NCBI GenBank assembly: GCA_903871875.1
Contig: CAIQIR010000017.1
Coordinates: 20,958-84,957 of the forward strand
Direction of reading: 5' to 3'
Origin: an uncultured Schlesneria sp.
GTDB taxonomy: Bacteria; Planctomycetota; Planctomycetia; Planctomycetales; Planctomycetaceae
DNA: 64,000 nucleotides
Both the position numbers and the translations under genes were made by a program. Positions 9,557-18,484 of this stretch are shown in pieces. Numbering within the stretch: the stretch's first letter is position 1; each line of letters begins with the position of its first letter. The notes under the pieces were generated by a model that searched no databases, was not told where the DNA came from, and was given only the letters and a program-made list of their open reading frames with translations.

Positions 9557-10696
9557 ATGCAGTTTGAAACCCGCTGTGTGCATACGGGCGTCGAAAAGGA
9601 CGCCACTTTCAACAGCGCTACGACCCCAATTTATCCCTCGTCCACCTTCCGCTGGGACGATCTGAACACCCATCGTGGGTTTGACTATACGCGCAGCGGC
9701 AACCCCACTCGACGCGCTCTCGAAGAAAATCTCTTCGCCCTCGAAGGGGGCATCGATTGCCGAGCGACCTCCACCGGAATGTCGGCCATCGCCGCAACGA
9801 TGCACTTGTTCCAACCCGGCGACCAGGTCATTGCCGGTCACGACATCTACGGCGGAACCTATCGGCTGTTCGATGCGGTTTTCCGCAAAATGGGGATCGA
9901 CTTCGTATTCGTGCGGATGGGTGATCCTGAAAATGTTCGGAAGGCCATGACGGCCAAAACCAAATGTGTCTGGATCGAAACCCCCAGTAACCCCCTGCTG
10001 AACATTGTGGATATGGCGGCCATTTGCAAAGTCGCGAAGTCGGGTGGGGCGATGACCATCGCCGACAACACGTTCCTGTCGCCCTATCTGCAACGGCCGT
10101 TCGAACATGGCGTCGACATCGTCGTCCATTCCACGACCAAATATCTGAATGGACATTCTGATGTCGTCGGCGGATGCGTCATCACGAATCAGAAGGAACA
10201 TGCGGAAAAGATCAGCTACATCGTCAACGCACTGGGTCTGGCCTGTTCGCCGTTCGATGCCTGGCTGGTCTTGCGAGGCGTCAAGACGCTGGGTCCGCGG
10301 ATGGAAGCCCATCAGCGCGGCGCGATGGCCCTGGCTAAGTTCCTCGATCAACATCCACGCGTCAGCCATGTCTACTACCCGGGACTCACTGATCATCCGC
10401 AGCACGAGTTGGCCAAGCGTCAGCAGTCGGGTTTCGGCGCGATGCTCAGTTTCGAAGTCAAAGGCGGCCGGCCCGTCGTGGAAAAGGTCGTCGCTGGACT
10501 GAAACTGTTCCAACTGGCCGAATCGCTGGGCGGCGTCGAATCGCTGATCGAATACCCCGACTCGATGAGTCACGCTTCGATGACCGAAGCGGCCCGTCGT
10601 GAAGCGGGCATTACCGATTCGACACTGCGTGTGTCGGTCGGCATCGAACATCCGGACGATCTGATCGCCGATTTCGCGAAAGCGCTCGCGGAATGA
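9557..10696 (+). CDS. Cys/Met metabolism PLP enzyme (cystathionine gamma-synthase/lyase type)
   Basis: The ATG at 9557 follows AAAGG by a normal spacing and yields 379 residues; the in-frame extension to 9527 is probably leader. The family signature is clear: TRSGNPTRRALE, STGMSAIAA, DIYGGTYRL, the active-site Asp in IADNTF (D170) and the PLP lysine K195 in HSTTKYLNGHSD. The C-terminal GVESLIEYPDSMSHAS is shared by cystathionine gamma-synthase, gamma-lyase and beta-lyase, which sequence alone does not separate reliably. It acts in trans-sulfuration between cysteine and methionine. A PfkB kinase starts 41 bases downstream and may be co-transcribed. Confidence 0.92.
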   Translation: MQFETRCVHTGVEKDATFNSATTPIYPSSTFRWDDLNTHRGFDYTRSGNPTRRALEENLFALEGGIDCRATSTGMSAIAATMHLFQPGDQVIAGHDIYGGTYRLFDAVFRKMGIDFVFVRMGDPENVRKAMTAKTKCVWIETPSNPLLNIVDMAAICKVAKSGGAMTIADNTFLSPYLQRPFEHGVDIVVHSTTKYLNGHSDVVGGCVITNQKEHAEKISYIVNALGLACSPFDAWLVLRGVKTLGPRMEAHQRGAMALAKFLDQHPRVSHVYYPGLTDHPQHELAKRQQSGFGAMLSFEVKGGRPVVEKVVAGLKLFQLAESLGGVESLIEYPDSMSHASMTEAARREAGITDSTLRVSVGIEHPDDLIADFAKALAE

Positions 10697-10737
10697 TGCG
10701 TCCCGAAGTCCTAGTCAATTTCTCGGAGGCCTGATTG

Positions 10738-11781
10738 ATGCAGCTGCCACGGCTGAATGAGCTCCTGACGCGCTTTCCCCAACATCGGATTGCCGTGCTG
10801 GGCGATTTTTTCCTCGACAAGTATCTGGAAGTCTCGCCCGAATTGGCCGAACCCAGTTTGGAAACGGGACGAGTGGCCCATCAGGTGATGGCGATTCGCC
10901 GTTACCCAGGGGCCGCCGGAACCGTGGTGAACAACCTGGCGGCGCTAGGAGCGGGTCGGCTGCATGCGATTGGTGCCGTCGGTGATGACGGCGAGGCGTT
11001 CGATCTGTGCCAGGGACTGAACCGCATCGGTTGTTCCACGGATGGACTGCTACGCTGCCCGGAATTGATGACGCCCACCTACCTCAAACCTCACGATCAA
11101 CATGTCGCGGGTCTGGCCGGCGAACACTCGCGATACGACACCAAGAATCGCGTGCCCACACCGCAGGCGATCGTCGATCGCGTCGCCCAGGAACTGGAAC
11201 GGGTGCTGCCGCAAGTGGATGCACTATTGGTCATGGACCAGGTCGAAATCGCTGATTGCGGCGTGGTGACGTCAACCTTGCGAAACCGCGTGGCGGAACT
11301 CGCCAAACAGTTCAGCAAGGTCATTTTCTGGGCGGACAGTCGTCGCTACATCCGCTCGTTCCGCAATACGATGATCAAAGCCAATCAGTTCGAGGCCGTG
11401 CACCGACTAAACCCGGCGGTGGGAGAAGAGATCTCCCAAGATGAATTGCGGCGGCTGATCCCGGCTCTGCGAACCGAAATGGGAGCGCCCGTGTTCGTTA
11501 CTTGCGGCGATCGCGGAATTCTCGTCAGCGATCCTGATGTGACGCTGGTCCCGGGGGTCAAGGTGACGGGACCGATCGATCCAACGGGTGCTGGCGACAG
11601 CGCGTCCGCCGGCGCCGTGATGTCACTGTGTAGCGGAGCGACGCCGGCCGAAGCGGCCCTGGTTGCCAATCTGGTCGCCTCGATCACGGTCCAGCAATTG
11701 GGGACCACCGGCTCGGCCACACCTGATCAAGTTCGCGCGGCCTTGGCTGTCTGGCAGAACCAGCAGGCAGCGGCCAAGTGA
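10738..11781 (+). CDS. PfkB-family carbohydrate kinase, HldE N-domain-like
   Basis: The ATG at 10738 sits eight bases after GGAGG, better placed than the TTG one codon earlier, and gives 347 residues. It has the ribokinase fold: VLGDFFLDKYL at the N-terminus, PGAAGTVVNNLAALGA in the sugar-binding region and the catalytic anion-hole motif DPTGAGDSASA near residue 280. The overall pattern resembles the kinase half of HldE (heptose 7-phosphate kinase/adenylyltransferase), but the C-terminal nucleotidyltransferase domain is absent. It would phosphorylate a sugar with ATP; the sugar is unknown. It lies 41 bases after the PLP enzyme. No heptose-pathway neighbours are present, so the heptose assignment is only an analogy. 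Confidence 0.88.
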   Translation: MQLPRLNELLTRFPQHRIAVLGDFFLDKYLEVSPELAEPSLETGRVAHQVMAIRRYPGAAGTVVNNLAALGAGRLHAIGAVGDDGEAFDLCQGLNRIGCSTDGLLRCPELMTPTYLKPHDQHVAGLAGEHSRYDTKNRVPTPQAIVDRVAQELERVLPQVDALLVMDQVEIADCGVVTSTLRNRVAELAKQFSKVIFWADSRRYIRSFRNTMIKANQFEAVHRLNPAVGEEISQDELRRLIPALRTEMGAPVFVTCGDRGILVSDPDVTLVPGVKVTGPIDPTGAGDSASAGAVMSLCSGATPAEAALVANLVASITVQQLGTTGSATPDQVRAALAVWQNQQAAAK

Positions 11782-11892
11782 TCTTGATAACGTACTGCGC
11801 AAGCTGAATGCGTTCCGCTTGGATCACAAGTCCGAACAATGTGTCGTTACCACGATTGATTGTCCCCCCCGCATCTTCCCAAGGAACTTCCG

Positions 11893-12639
11893 ATGAAACT
11901 GGCTGCTGCGAATCGATTCTCTGGCATGGCGGTGTTCTGCGCGTTGGGAGTGCTGGTCGCGACGACACAGATCAGGGCTGACGACGCGTCGGTCGTCACC
12001 AAAGCGACGATCGACGGCACCGGTCCCGGCTGGAAAACACTGGGTGAATCGGACTTCGTTAACGTGAACACCGATCCCGATACCTGGACCTGGAAAGAAG
12101 ACGGAGTGTTCTGCAAGGGGACACCCGTCGGTGTCACTCGCTCACAGAAGAAGTACACCAACTTCGAAATGGTCGCCACCTGGAAACATCTGAAGTACGG
12201 CGGCAATTCCGGCATCTTCCTGTGGGCGTCAGAAGAAGCGTTGACGGGACTCAAACCGAATTCCCTTCCCCCCGGCGGCATCGAAGTTCAGGTACTGGAT
12301 CACGGTTACGCCGAACTCTACGAGAAAGAGAACGGCAAGAAGCCGGATTGGTTCACCACCAATGGCGACGTCTTTCCCGTGGGCAAATCGACGATGAAGC
12401 CGTTTCCTCCCATGGCTCCGAACGGCTCACGCAGCTTCCCGACGAAGAACTTGAGTAAGGGCATCAACGAATGGAATCATTACTACATTCGGGCCATCAA
12501 CGGTGAAGTCCGGCTGTGGGTCAACGGCGAAGAAGTCTCCGGCGGCAGCGAATGCACTCCGAACACCGGTTACCTCTGCCTGGAATCCGAAGGCGCTCCC
12601 ATTGAGTTCAAGGGATTGCGCATCCGCGAACTGCCCTAA
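11893..12639 (+). CDS. DUF1080 (3-keto-disaccharide hydrolase-like) exported protein
   Basis: The ATG at 11893 follows AAGGAA and opens with a signal peptide (about residues 1-30, MKLAAANRFSGMAVFCALG and on to a site near IRADD), giving 248 residues. The rest is a concanavalin-like beta-sandwich of the DUF1080 family, with FEMVATWKHLKYGGNSGIFL, GGIEVQVLDHGY and EWNHYYIRAINGEVRLWVNG. Such domains are common in planctomycetes, and some members hydrolyse 3-keto-glycosides. It is probably periplasmic. It sits about 110 bases after the PfkB kinase and may have its own promoter. Family call is firm; enzymatic activity is inferred. Confidence 0.9.
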   Translation: MKLAAANRFSGMAVFCALGVLVATTQIRADDASVVTKATIDGTGPGWKTLGESDFVNVNTDPDTWTWKEDGVFCKGTPVGVTRSQKKYTNFEMVATWKHLKYGGNSGIFLWASEEALTGLKPNSLPPGGIEVQVLDHGYAELYEKENGKKPDWFTTNGDVFPVGKSTMKPFPPMAPNGSRSFPTKNLSKGINEWNHYYIRAINGEVRLWVNGEEVSGGSECTPNTGYLCLESEGAPIEFKGLRIRELP

Positions 12640-12907
12640 GACCGAGCTGCCGGCCGCCGTGCTCCCTCGTCCCGATCCGACCGTGCCATTCGCTGGTGTG
12701 GCGCGTTGCCCTGCGCCGCCTGATCGCCTGTCGTTACAACCGGCATTGGCGGCCGTTCCCCCCCGCTCATCATGACCGGACGATCGATTGTTGATTTCTT
12801 GCAACATCGATCCCCGTGACCGCGTCATTCGACCTATGGTTTTTCCATCACTGGTGGTTCTCATTTCGTTCCGCCAGCCCCGTATGGACTTACTTCTGGA
12901 ATACGCG

Positions 12908-15241
12908 ATGTCAGCCCCGAAATCGTCGGCGAAGAATTCTGTCGAGCCAAAGGTCAGCACCTGGCAAATGTCGATGACCATCTTCGTCGTGAGCGTCGTC
13001 GGACTGTTGCTCGAGATGATGTTAATCCGCTGGATCGGTACCGAGATCCGCATCTTCGCCTACCTGCAAAACACGGTGCTGATTGTCTGTTTTCTCGGAC
13101 TCGGCATGGGCTGCTTCACCTGCAAAAAGCCCATCAACATGGGGCGTGGCCTGGTCGCCCTGATGTTGATCACGGGCATGCTTTCGATTCCCATCGCTCG
13201 CCAAATCGGTGCTGGAATCACCGAGCAACTCAGTGTGTTGAGCGATTTTGTGATCTGGGGACAAACCAGTTCGACCGGCATCGTCACGATTGTGTTCAAT
13301 GTCTTATGCGGTTTGATTCTCACATTCGGCATCATGCTGCTGTTGTGGGAAATCTTCATGCCCATGGGCCGCGTACTGGGCCGGGGCATGAACGATCATC
13401 CCAACACCATCCTGGCCTATTCGGTCAATGTCGCTGGCAGCCTGATCGGAATCTGGCTGTTTGTCCTGCTGAGTGCCTGGGCCACGTCGCCATTCATTTG
13501 GGTCGCCGTTTGCGCCGGTTTGCTCGCCTATTTTGCGGGTACGGCGGCCGAGCGATACAAAAATCTGGCCTGCCTTAGCACAACCGTCGCCTTGGCCGCA
13601 TTCGCTGGCTATGAAACTGACGCCGTCGAGGTCGCCTGGTCGCCCTATCAGAAGTTGACACTGGCCCCATCCAAACACGAAAGCTGGCCGGGCGTCAATT
13701 TCATCTATGTGAACAACACGGGCTATCAAGCCTTAGTTGACAACAGCGATGCGGCGGTGCGAGCCGACGAGCGTGTCGACCCCGAAACCTACGGGCTGAC
13801 GCAATACGACTTGCCGATGAAGTTTCATCCCCATCCCCAACGAGTCCTCGTCGTGGGAGCGGGATCGGGCAACGATGTCGCGGGTGCACTTCGAGCCGGA
13901 GCCGAACATGTTGTCGCTGTGGAAATCGATCCAGCCATCATCGATTTCGGCCGCCGATTTCACCCCGAACGTCCCTACGATTCAAACAAAGTGATGGTGG
14001 TGAACGACGACGCCCGGTCGTATTTCGCAACCAGCACGGAAAAGTTTGACGTCATTATTTTCGGACTGCTCGATTCCCACACCACGACCGCCATGACCAA
14101 CGCGCGTCTGGATCACTACGTTTACACGCGACAAAGCCTTGAACGAGCCCGCACGCTGCTCGCCGACGGCGGCGTGATGGTACTGAGCTTCGACGCCATG
14201 CGGATGTATATCGCCGATCGCATGTCACACTGCATCGAAGACGTCTTTGGTGAACGGCCGCTGGCCTTCCGCATTACACCCAATGTCCGCAGTTGGGGTG
14301 GGACCGTATTCGTTGCCGGCGATCAGGCCACACTGAAAGCGAGAATCGCGCAGAACGAACGCCTGGGTCACTTGATTGCCGATTGGCAAACCGCCAACCC
14401 GCTGTCCATCACCAACAAAACGCGAGTGGCCACCGATGACTGGCCCTATATTTATCTCGAAAAGCCCACCATCCCAACGCTGTATATCCTGCTGGCGTTT
14501 CTGCTCGCCGGACTGGTCGCCTACGGCCGCCATCAACTGGGAACAACCGGATCCCTCGTGGATTGGAAGAAAACCGATTGGCACTTCTTCCTATTGGGTA
14601 CAGCCTTCATGCTGCTGGAAACGCAGAACATCAGTAAAGCCTCTGTGGTTCTCGGCAACACCTGGCTGGTTAACGCGGTCATCGTGTCAGGCATCATGAT
14701 GATGATCCTGCTCTCGAATCTGGCAGCTTCGCTCTTCCCGAGAATTCCGAAAACGCCTGTGGCATGCTGTCTGATCGGAACCTGTTTGGCCCTGTACTTT
14801 GTCGACCTGTCACAGTTTGCCTTCTTGCCGTTCATGACCAAAGCTGTCGTGGTGGGCTCGTTGACGACCCTGCCCATGTTCTTCAGTGGCTTGATCTTCA
14901 TCGACTCGTTCGCGAAGACCCAACACAAGGATTCGGCCTTGGGCGCCAACCTGATGGGAGCCCTCGTGGGCGGTGCCTTGCAGTCGGTAACCTATGTCAT
15001 CGGTATCAAGGCCCTGCTGCTGGTCGTCGCCGCACTGTACGCCGCCGCCCTGGCCTGCCGGCCACGCCCCGAACAGGCTCTCGACCAACCAACCGAACGT
15101 CACAACGCTAGCCAAGGCGACACGATCGAACAGTCACTGCTCGAGTCCGTCACGTCGCTGCAAGCCACAGTCCAACCGGGACTCGCATCGTCGGCATTGC
15201 CCCAGACGTCGAGCGTCGTTGCCAATCAAGCTGCCCAGTAA
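12908..15241 (+). CDS. membrane-bound spermidine synthase-like protein
   Basis: From ATG 12908 this is 777 residues; earlier in-frame starts (12788, 12884) are possible because no strong ribosome site marks 12908. The architecture is an N-terminal block of about seven membrane helices (beginning MTIFVVSVVGLLLEMMLIRW), a soluble SAM-binding domain in the middle with VLVVGAGSGNDVAGAL and VVAVEIDPAIIDF, then a C-terminal block of further membrane helices ending in a Ser/Gln-rich tail. The soluble part matches the spermidine synthase/methyltransferase fold (FDVIIFGLLDSHTT), but polyamine synthesis is not established for these membrane fusions. Another spermidine-synthase-like protein of different architecture lies at 47004-49934. 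Confidence 0.85.
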   Translation: MSAPKSSAKNSVEPKVSTWQMSMTIFVVSVVGLLLEMMLIRWIGTEIRIFAYLQNTVLIVCFLGLGMGCFTCKKPINMGRGLVALMLITGMLSIPIARQIGAGITEQLSVLSDFVIWGQTSSTGIVTIVFNVLCGLILTFGIMLLLWEIFMPMGRVLGRGMNDHPNTILAYSVNVAGSLIGIWLFVLLSAWATSPFIWVAVCAGLLAYFAGTAAERYKNLACLSTTVALAAFAGYETDAVEVAWSPYQKLTLAPSKHESWPGVNFIYVNNTGYQALVDNSDAAVRADERVDPETYGLTQYDLPMKFHPHPQRVLVVGAGSGNDVAGALRAGAEHVVAVEIDPAIIDFGRRFHPERPYDSNKVMVVNDDARSYFATSTEKFDVIIFGLLDSHTTTAMTNARLDHYVYTRQSLERARTLLADGGVMVLSFDAMRMYIADRMSHCIEDVFGERPLAFRITPNVRSWGGTVFVAGDQATLKARIAQNERLGHLIADWQTANPLSITNKTRVATDDWPYIYLEKPTIPTLYILLAFLLAGLVAYGRHQLGTTGSLVDWKKTDWHFFLLGTAFMLLETQNISKASVVLGNTWLVNAVIVSGIMMMILLSNLAASLFPRIPKTPVACCLIGTCLALYFVDLSQFAFLPFMTKAVVVGSLTTLPMFFSGLIFIDSFAKTQHKDSALGANLMGALVGGALQSVTYVIGIKALLLVVAALYAAALACRPRPEQALDQPTERHNASQGDTIEQSLLESVTSLQATVQPGLASSALPQTSSVVANQAAQ

Positions 15242-15264
15242 TACTGATCTTCAGTAAGACCACT

Positions 15265-15313
15265 GGTGTTGGCGGTGCCGAGTCACAAAACAGACTCTGA
15301 CACCGCCAGCACC
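15265..15313 (+). terminator. long imperfect hairpin after the spermidine-synthase-like gene
   Basis: GGTGTTGGCGGTGCCGAGTC (15265-15284) pairs with few mismatches to GACTCTGACACCGCCAGCACC (15293-15313) around the loop ACAAAACA. It starts 24 bases after the stop codon. There is no following T-run, so it may stabilise a 3' end or act with other factors instead of being a classical terminator. Confidence 0.5.
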
Positions 15314-15516
15314 CCTCGGTCACTGCCGTTCACCAACAAGCACGCGAGTTTCCGTTTTGCCGAGTCGCCTGTCGGACTTCCCCCACGAACGGGCTCGCAA
15401 TTCTTGGACTAGACCGCCGAACAAAACTCCAAGAAATCCGCGATAGCGTTGAACCTGACGCCTCCGAGGCCGTAAAACGTTTTGACCCGTCAAAATGTTT
15501 ATCGGAGAATGCGATC

Positions 15517-16896
15517 ATGTCGACCTCTTGTTCGTTTCTACGCGTCGGCCTGTTCGGCTTCGTGATCATGGCACAGGGACTGCCATTGGCCGCAGCCGAG
15601 ATGAACTGGAAAGCCGGCACGGCTCGCGCGGTGATCACGCCGCAGAAACCCCTCTGGATGGCCGGTTACGGCGGTCGCACGGCACCCGCCGACGGAAAAG
15701 TTCACGAACTGTACGCCCGCGTGGTCGCACTCGAAGATGCTGCCGGCCACCGTGGAATTATCGTGGCGACTGATCTGTTGGGCATACCCCAAGGAATGTA
15801 TGACGACATTTGTGTCCGACTGAAACAGCGACACGGTCTCGATCGATCGCAGGTGATGCTCAACGCGTCGCACACCCACTGCGGACCGGTCCTTAAGGGT
15901 GCATTGCACGACACCTATTCCGTCAACGAACAACAGCTTCGCGACATCCACGAGTACTCGGACTTGCTGATAACCGAAATCGTCGACGCGGTCGGCGAAG
16001 CGATCGAAAACATGCAACCCGCCACCGTGTCACGCGGCATGGGGTCGACCGATTTTGCCGTCAATCGCCGCACGAATCGCGAACCCGATGTGCCAACTCT
16101 GCGCGAGCAAAACCGTCTGTACGGACCAGTCGACCATACGGTCCCGGTGCTGGCGGTGAATGATGCCAGCGGAAAACTGAAAGCGGTTATCTTCCACTAC
16201 GCCTGTCATAACACCACACTCAGCTTTCAGAAGTGGTGCGGCGACTATGCCGGCTTCGCTCAGTATGCACTCGAAGCAAAGCACCCCGGCGCATTAGCCC
16301 TGTTTTGCATGGGATGTGGCGCCGACCAAAACCCTCTTCCGCGACGCACGATCGAACTCTGCGAACAATACGGGAAGAAACTGGCCACGGCGGTCGAAGC
16401 CGTTCTCACTCAGCCCCTGACTCCCGTTAACTCGAAACTGGAGATGCGCCACTCATTCGTGACACTGGCCATGGATCCGCTGCCCTCCATAGATCAACTC
16501 GACAAAATGGCCGCCGAACAGCCGAGTTATTCCCAGCGCTGGGCCAGTCGACTGCTGAAAGAAATTCGAGCCGGTAAAGTCCACTCCCGCGACTACGCCT
16601 TTCCCATTCAGGCTTGGCGACTGGGCGGCGATCAATTGTGGATCGCACTCGGCGGCGAAGTCGTCGTCGATTATGTGTTACGACTGAAGGCCGAACAGGG
16701 CGATCAGATCTGGGTTAGCGCCTACGCGAACGACGTCATGGCCTACATTCCCTCGAAACGCGTCCTGCTGGAAGGCGGCTACGAGGGACAAAGCTCGATG
16801 ATGGTCTACGGACTGCCGACGGAACGCTGGTCGCCCGACATTGAAGATCGCGTGATCCAAGGCGTGATCGACGTGGTGAAATCACTGGATCGCTAA
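15517..16896 (+). CDS. neutral/alkaline ceramidase-like exported hydrolase
   Basis: This 459-residue protein has a signal peptide (about residues 1-28, ending LPLAAAEM) and the N-terminal domain of the neutral/alkaline non-lysosomal ceramidase family. Recognisable pieces are WKAGTARAVITP, the metal-binding-like NASHTHCGP, FHYACHNTT, and MGCGADQNP. The C-terminal half includes ALGGEVVVDY. It lacks the extra C-terminal Ig-like domain of true ceramidases and matches the short planctomycete type, often annotated simply as hydrolase. It is probably a Zn-dependent amidase or ester hydrolase outside the cytoplasm; the substrate is unknown. A strong terminator follows about 100 bases downstream. Confidence 0.88.
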   Translation: MSTSCSFLRVGLFGFVIMAQGLPLAAAEMNWKAGTARAVITPQKPLWMAGYGGRTAPADGKVHELYARVVALEDAAGHRGIIVATDLLGIPQGMYDDICVRLKQRHGLDRSQVMLNASHTHCGPVLKGALHDTYSVNEQQLRDIHEYSDLLITEIVDAVGEAIENMQPATVSRGMGSTDFAVNRRTNREPDVPTLREQNRLYGPVDHTVPVLAVNDASGKLKAVIFHYACHNTTLSFQKWCGDYAGFAQYALEAKHPGALALFCMGCGADQNPLPRRTIELCEQYGKKLATAVEAVLTQPLTPVNSKLEMRHSFVTLAMDPLPSIDQLDKMAAEQPSYSQRWASRLLKEIRAGKVHSRDYAFPIQAWRLGGDQLWIALGGEVVVDYVLRLKAEQGDQIWVSAYANDVMAYIPSKRVLLEGGYEGQSSMMVYGLPTERWSPDIEDRVIQGVIDVVKSLDR

Positions 16897-16993
16897 CGCG
16901 TCCGCCGTTGGTTCGCCTCTTAGCCATCCTAAGTTCAGTCGGTCGTTCCTGTCCGAATCGGACCGCCAGCCAACTCCGTCCACAACAAAGAAC

Positions 16994-17028
16994 AAAAACG
17001 CCAGACGGCAAAACCGTCTGGCGTTTTT
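16994..17028. terminator. bidirectional intrinsic terminator
   Basis: A perfect 15-base stem, AAAAACGCCAGACGG (16994-17008) with CCGTCTGGCGTTTTT (17014-17028), around the loop CAAAA. It has T-runs on both strands. It lies between the convergent ceramidase-like (plus) and peroxidase (minus) genes and should terminate both. Confidence 0.93.
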
Positions 17029-17069
17029 GATTGTCTCGCCACGATGCACAACGATCCGATCAGCTCGCA

Positions 17070-18305
17070 CTACTTCGGCAGACGATCCGATCGCACTCGC
17101 GGAAGATCGCCATGCAGGGCCTTCATGTAGGCGACCAGGTCTTCCTTTTCCTGAGCCGTCAGATTCAGCTTCTTGATCTTGTCGCTGAGCGTAGGATTGG
17201 GGTGACCACCCTTGTCGTACCAATCGACCACTTCTTCCAACGTCTTCTGGCTGCCGTCGTGCATATAGGGGCCGGTTGACGACACATTGCGGATTGTTGG
17301 AGTCTTGAACGCTCCCTGATCCTTGTCGACCTTCGTCACTTCATAGCGTCCCAGATCAGGTTTTGGTTTGTCCATACCGATGCCGATGTTGTGGAACTTC
17401 TCGTCGGTGAAGTTGGCACCCGCATGGCAGGCGGTGCAATTGGCTTTGCCAAAGAACAGCTCGCGACCGCGAATGGCTGACGCACTGATCGGATGCGCGT
17501 CACTCGCTCGCTTCAGCTGCCAGTATTGATTGTAGGAATCAAGATCTTCTTTCTTGAACGAGGCCAGGTCCTTCAAGTCGTCTCGGAACGTCTTCTGAAA
17601 GTTCATCAGCGGTTCGTAGTAGTCGGCGGCCGACGGCCCGGTCACCAACACGCGTTCAAACGAGGCGATCGCTTTTGCTGCGGTATCGATCGAAAATCCC
17701 TTGCCGGGGAAGACTTTGTCGAATTGCAGTTTATATCCTTCGATGCCCGTCAAACTTTTCACCATCGCTTCATGGGTGTTTCCCATTTCAATCGGGTTGG
17801 CGATCGGTCCCTTGGCTTGATCTTCCAGCGAGCCGGCTCGACCGTCCCAGAATTGCAGCGTGCTCAGAATGCGATTGTAGGCGATGGGCGAATTGCGGCC
17901 GCCGATTTGACCGCGAATCCCTTCACCGAACGTCGTGTTGCGGCCATAGGCATCTTCCGGATGATGACAACTGGCGCAGCTCACGGTGTTATCCGCCGAC
18001 AATCGCGTATCAAAAAACAGTTGGCGCCCCAGTTCAATCTTCGCTCGCGTCAGCGGATTGTCCTTGGGAATCGAAATATTGTTCGCGCCCAGCGCCAAAC
18101 CGGGGGGCAGGGTGACGTCCAGTTCGCGAAAGTTAGCCGGATCCGCCAGCCATTTTTTGATTTGATCGTTGGTCAAATCGCCGCTGCCGGGGATGCCGCT
18201 GGTCAAGTCGGGGGAACCCAGCAACACGGTCTCGCGACCGGTCTCTTGAGCCTGTCCCCATACCGTCAAAACGCCGAACGCAAAGACCCACATCGCCTGT
18301 TTCAT
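17070..18305 (-). CDS. di-haem cytochrome c peroxidase (CcpA/MauG family)
   Basis: From the ATG at 18305 the protein is 411 residues with a signal peptide (about 1-20, MKQAMWVFAFGVLTVWGQA); the frame extends upstream but without signal character. Two c-type haem sites are present, CASCH at 110-114 and CTACH at 290-294, with the family landmarks LFFDTRLS, DAYG, FWDGRAGSLEDQA, PIEMG and YMHDGSQ. The enzyme family reduces hydrogen peroxide using cytochrome c, or performs MauG-like oxidations, in the periplasm. It is separated from the flippase gene upstream by about 180 bases and ends just before a bidirectional terminator, so it is probably monocistronic. Confidence 0.94.
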   Translation of the reverse strand: MKQAMWVFAFGVLTVWGQAQETGRETVLLGSPDLTSGIPGSGDLTNDQIKKWLADPANFRELDVTLPPGLALGANNISIPKDNPLTRAKIELGRQLFFDTRLSADNTVSCASCHHPEDAYGRNTTFGEGIRGQIGGRNSPIAYNRILSTLQFWDGRAGSLEDQAKGPIANPIEMGNTHEAMVKSLTGIEGYKLQFDKVFPGKGFSIDTAAKAIASFERVLVTGPSAADYYEPLMNFQKTFRDDLKDLASFKKEDLDSYNQYWQLKRASDAHPISASAIRGRELFFGKANCTACHAGANFTDEKFHNIGIGMDKPKPDLGRYEVTKVDKDQGAFKTPTIRNVSSTGPYMHDGSQKTLEEVVDWYDKGGHPNPTLSDKIKKLNLTAQEKEDLVAYMKALHGDLPRVRSDRLPK

Positions 18306-18484
18306 TGCCGAAATCCCCTGAAATATTTGAACGAGGACCCGTTCATGCGTCCTCACGACCTGGAACAATCAGAGCACCGCTCGCGAACTCGTGTGGGAGA
18401 GTATTGGCGAGACGCCGCAAAAAGTCCAAGCCAAGCGAACTTTGGCTTGGATCCGCCAGACCAAATCCAGATCGATAACGGATC

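Noticed and set aside
9281..10651. 456-codon open frame on the minus strand opposite the PLP-enzyme gene
   Set aside because: It lies wholly antisense to a clearly conserved gene, contains no family motif, and runs through both the coding and leader parts. Long antisense frames are common in this GC-rich DNA.
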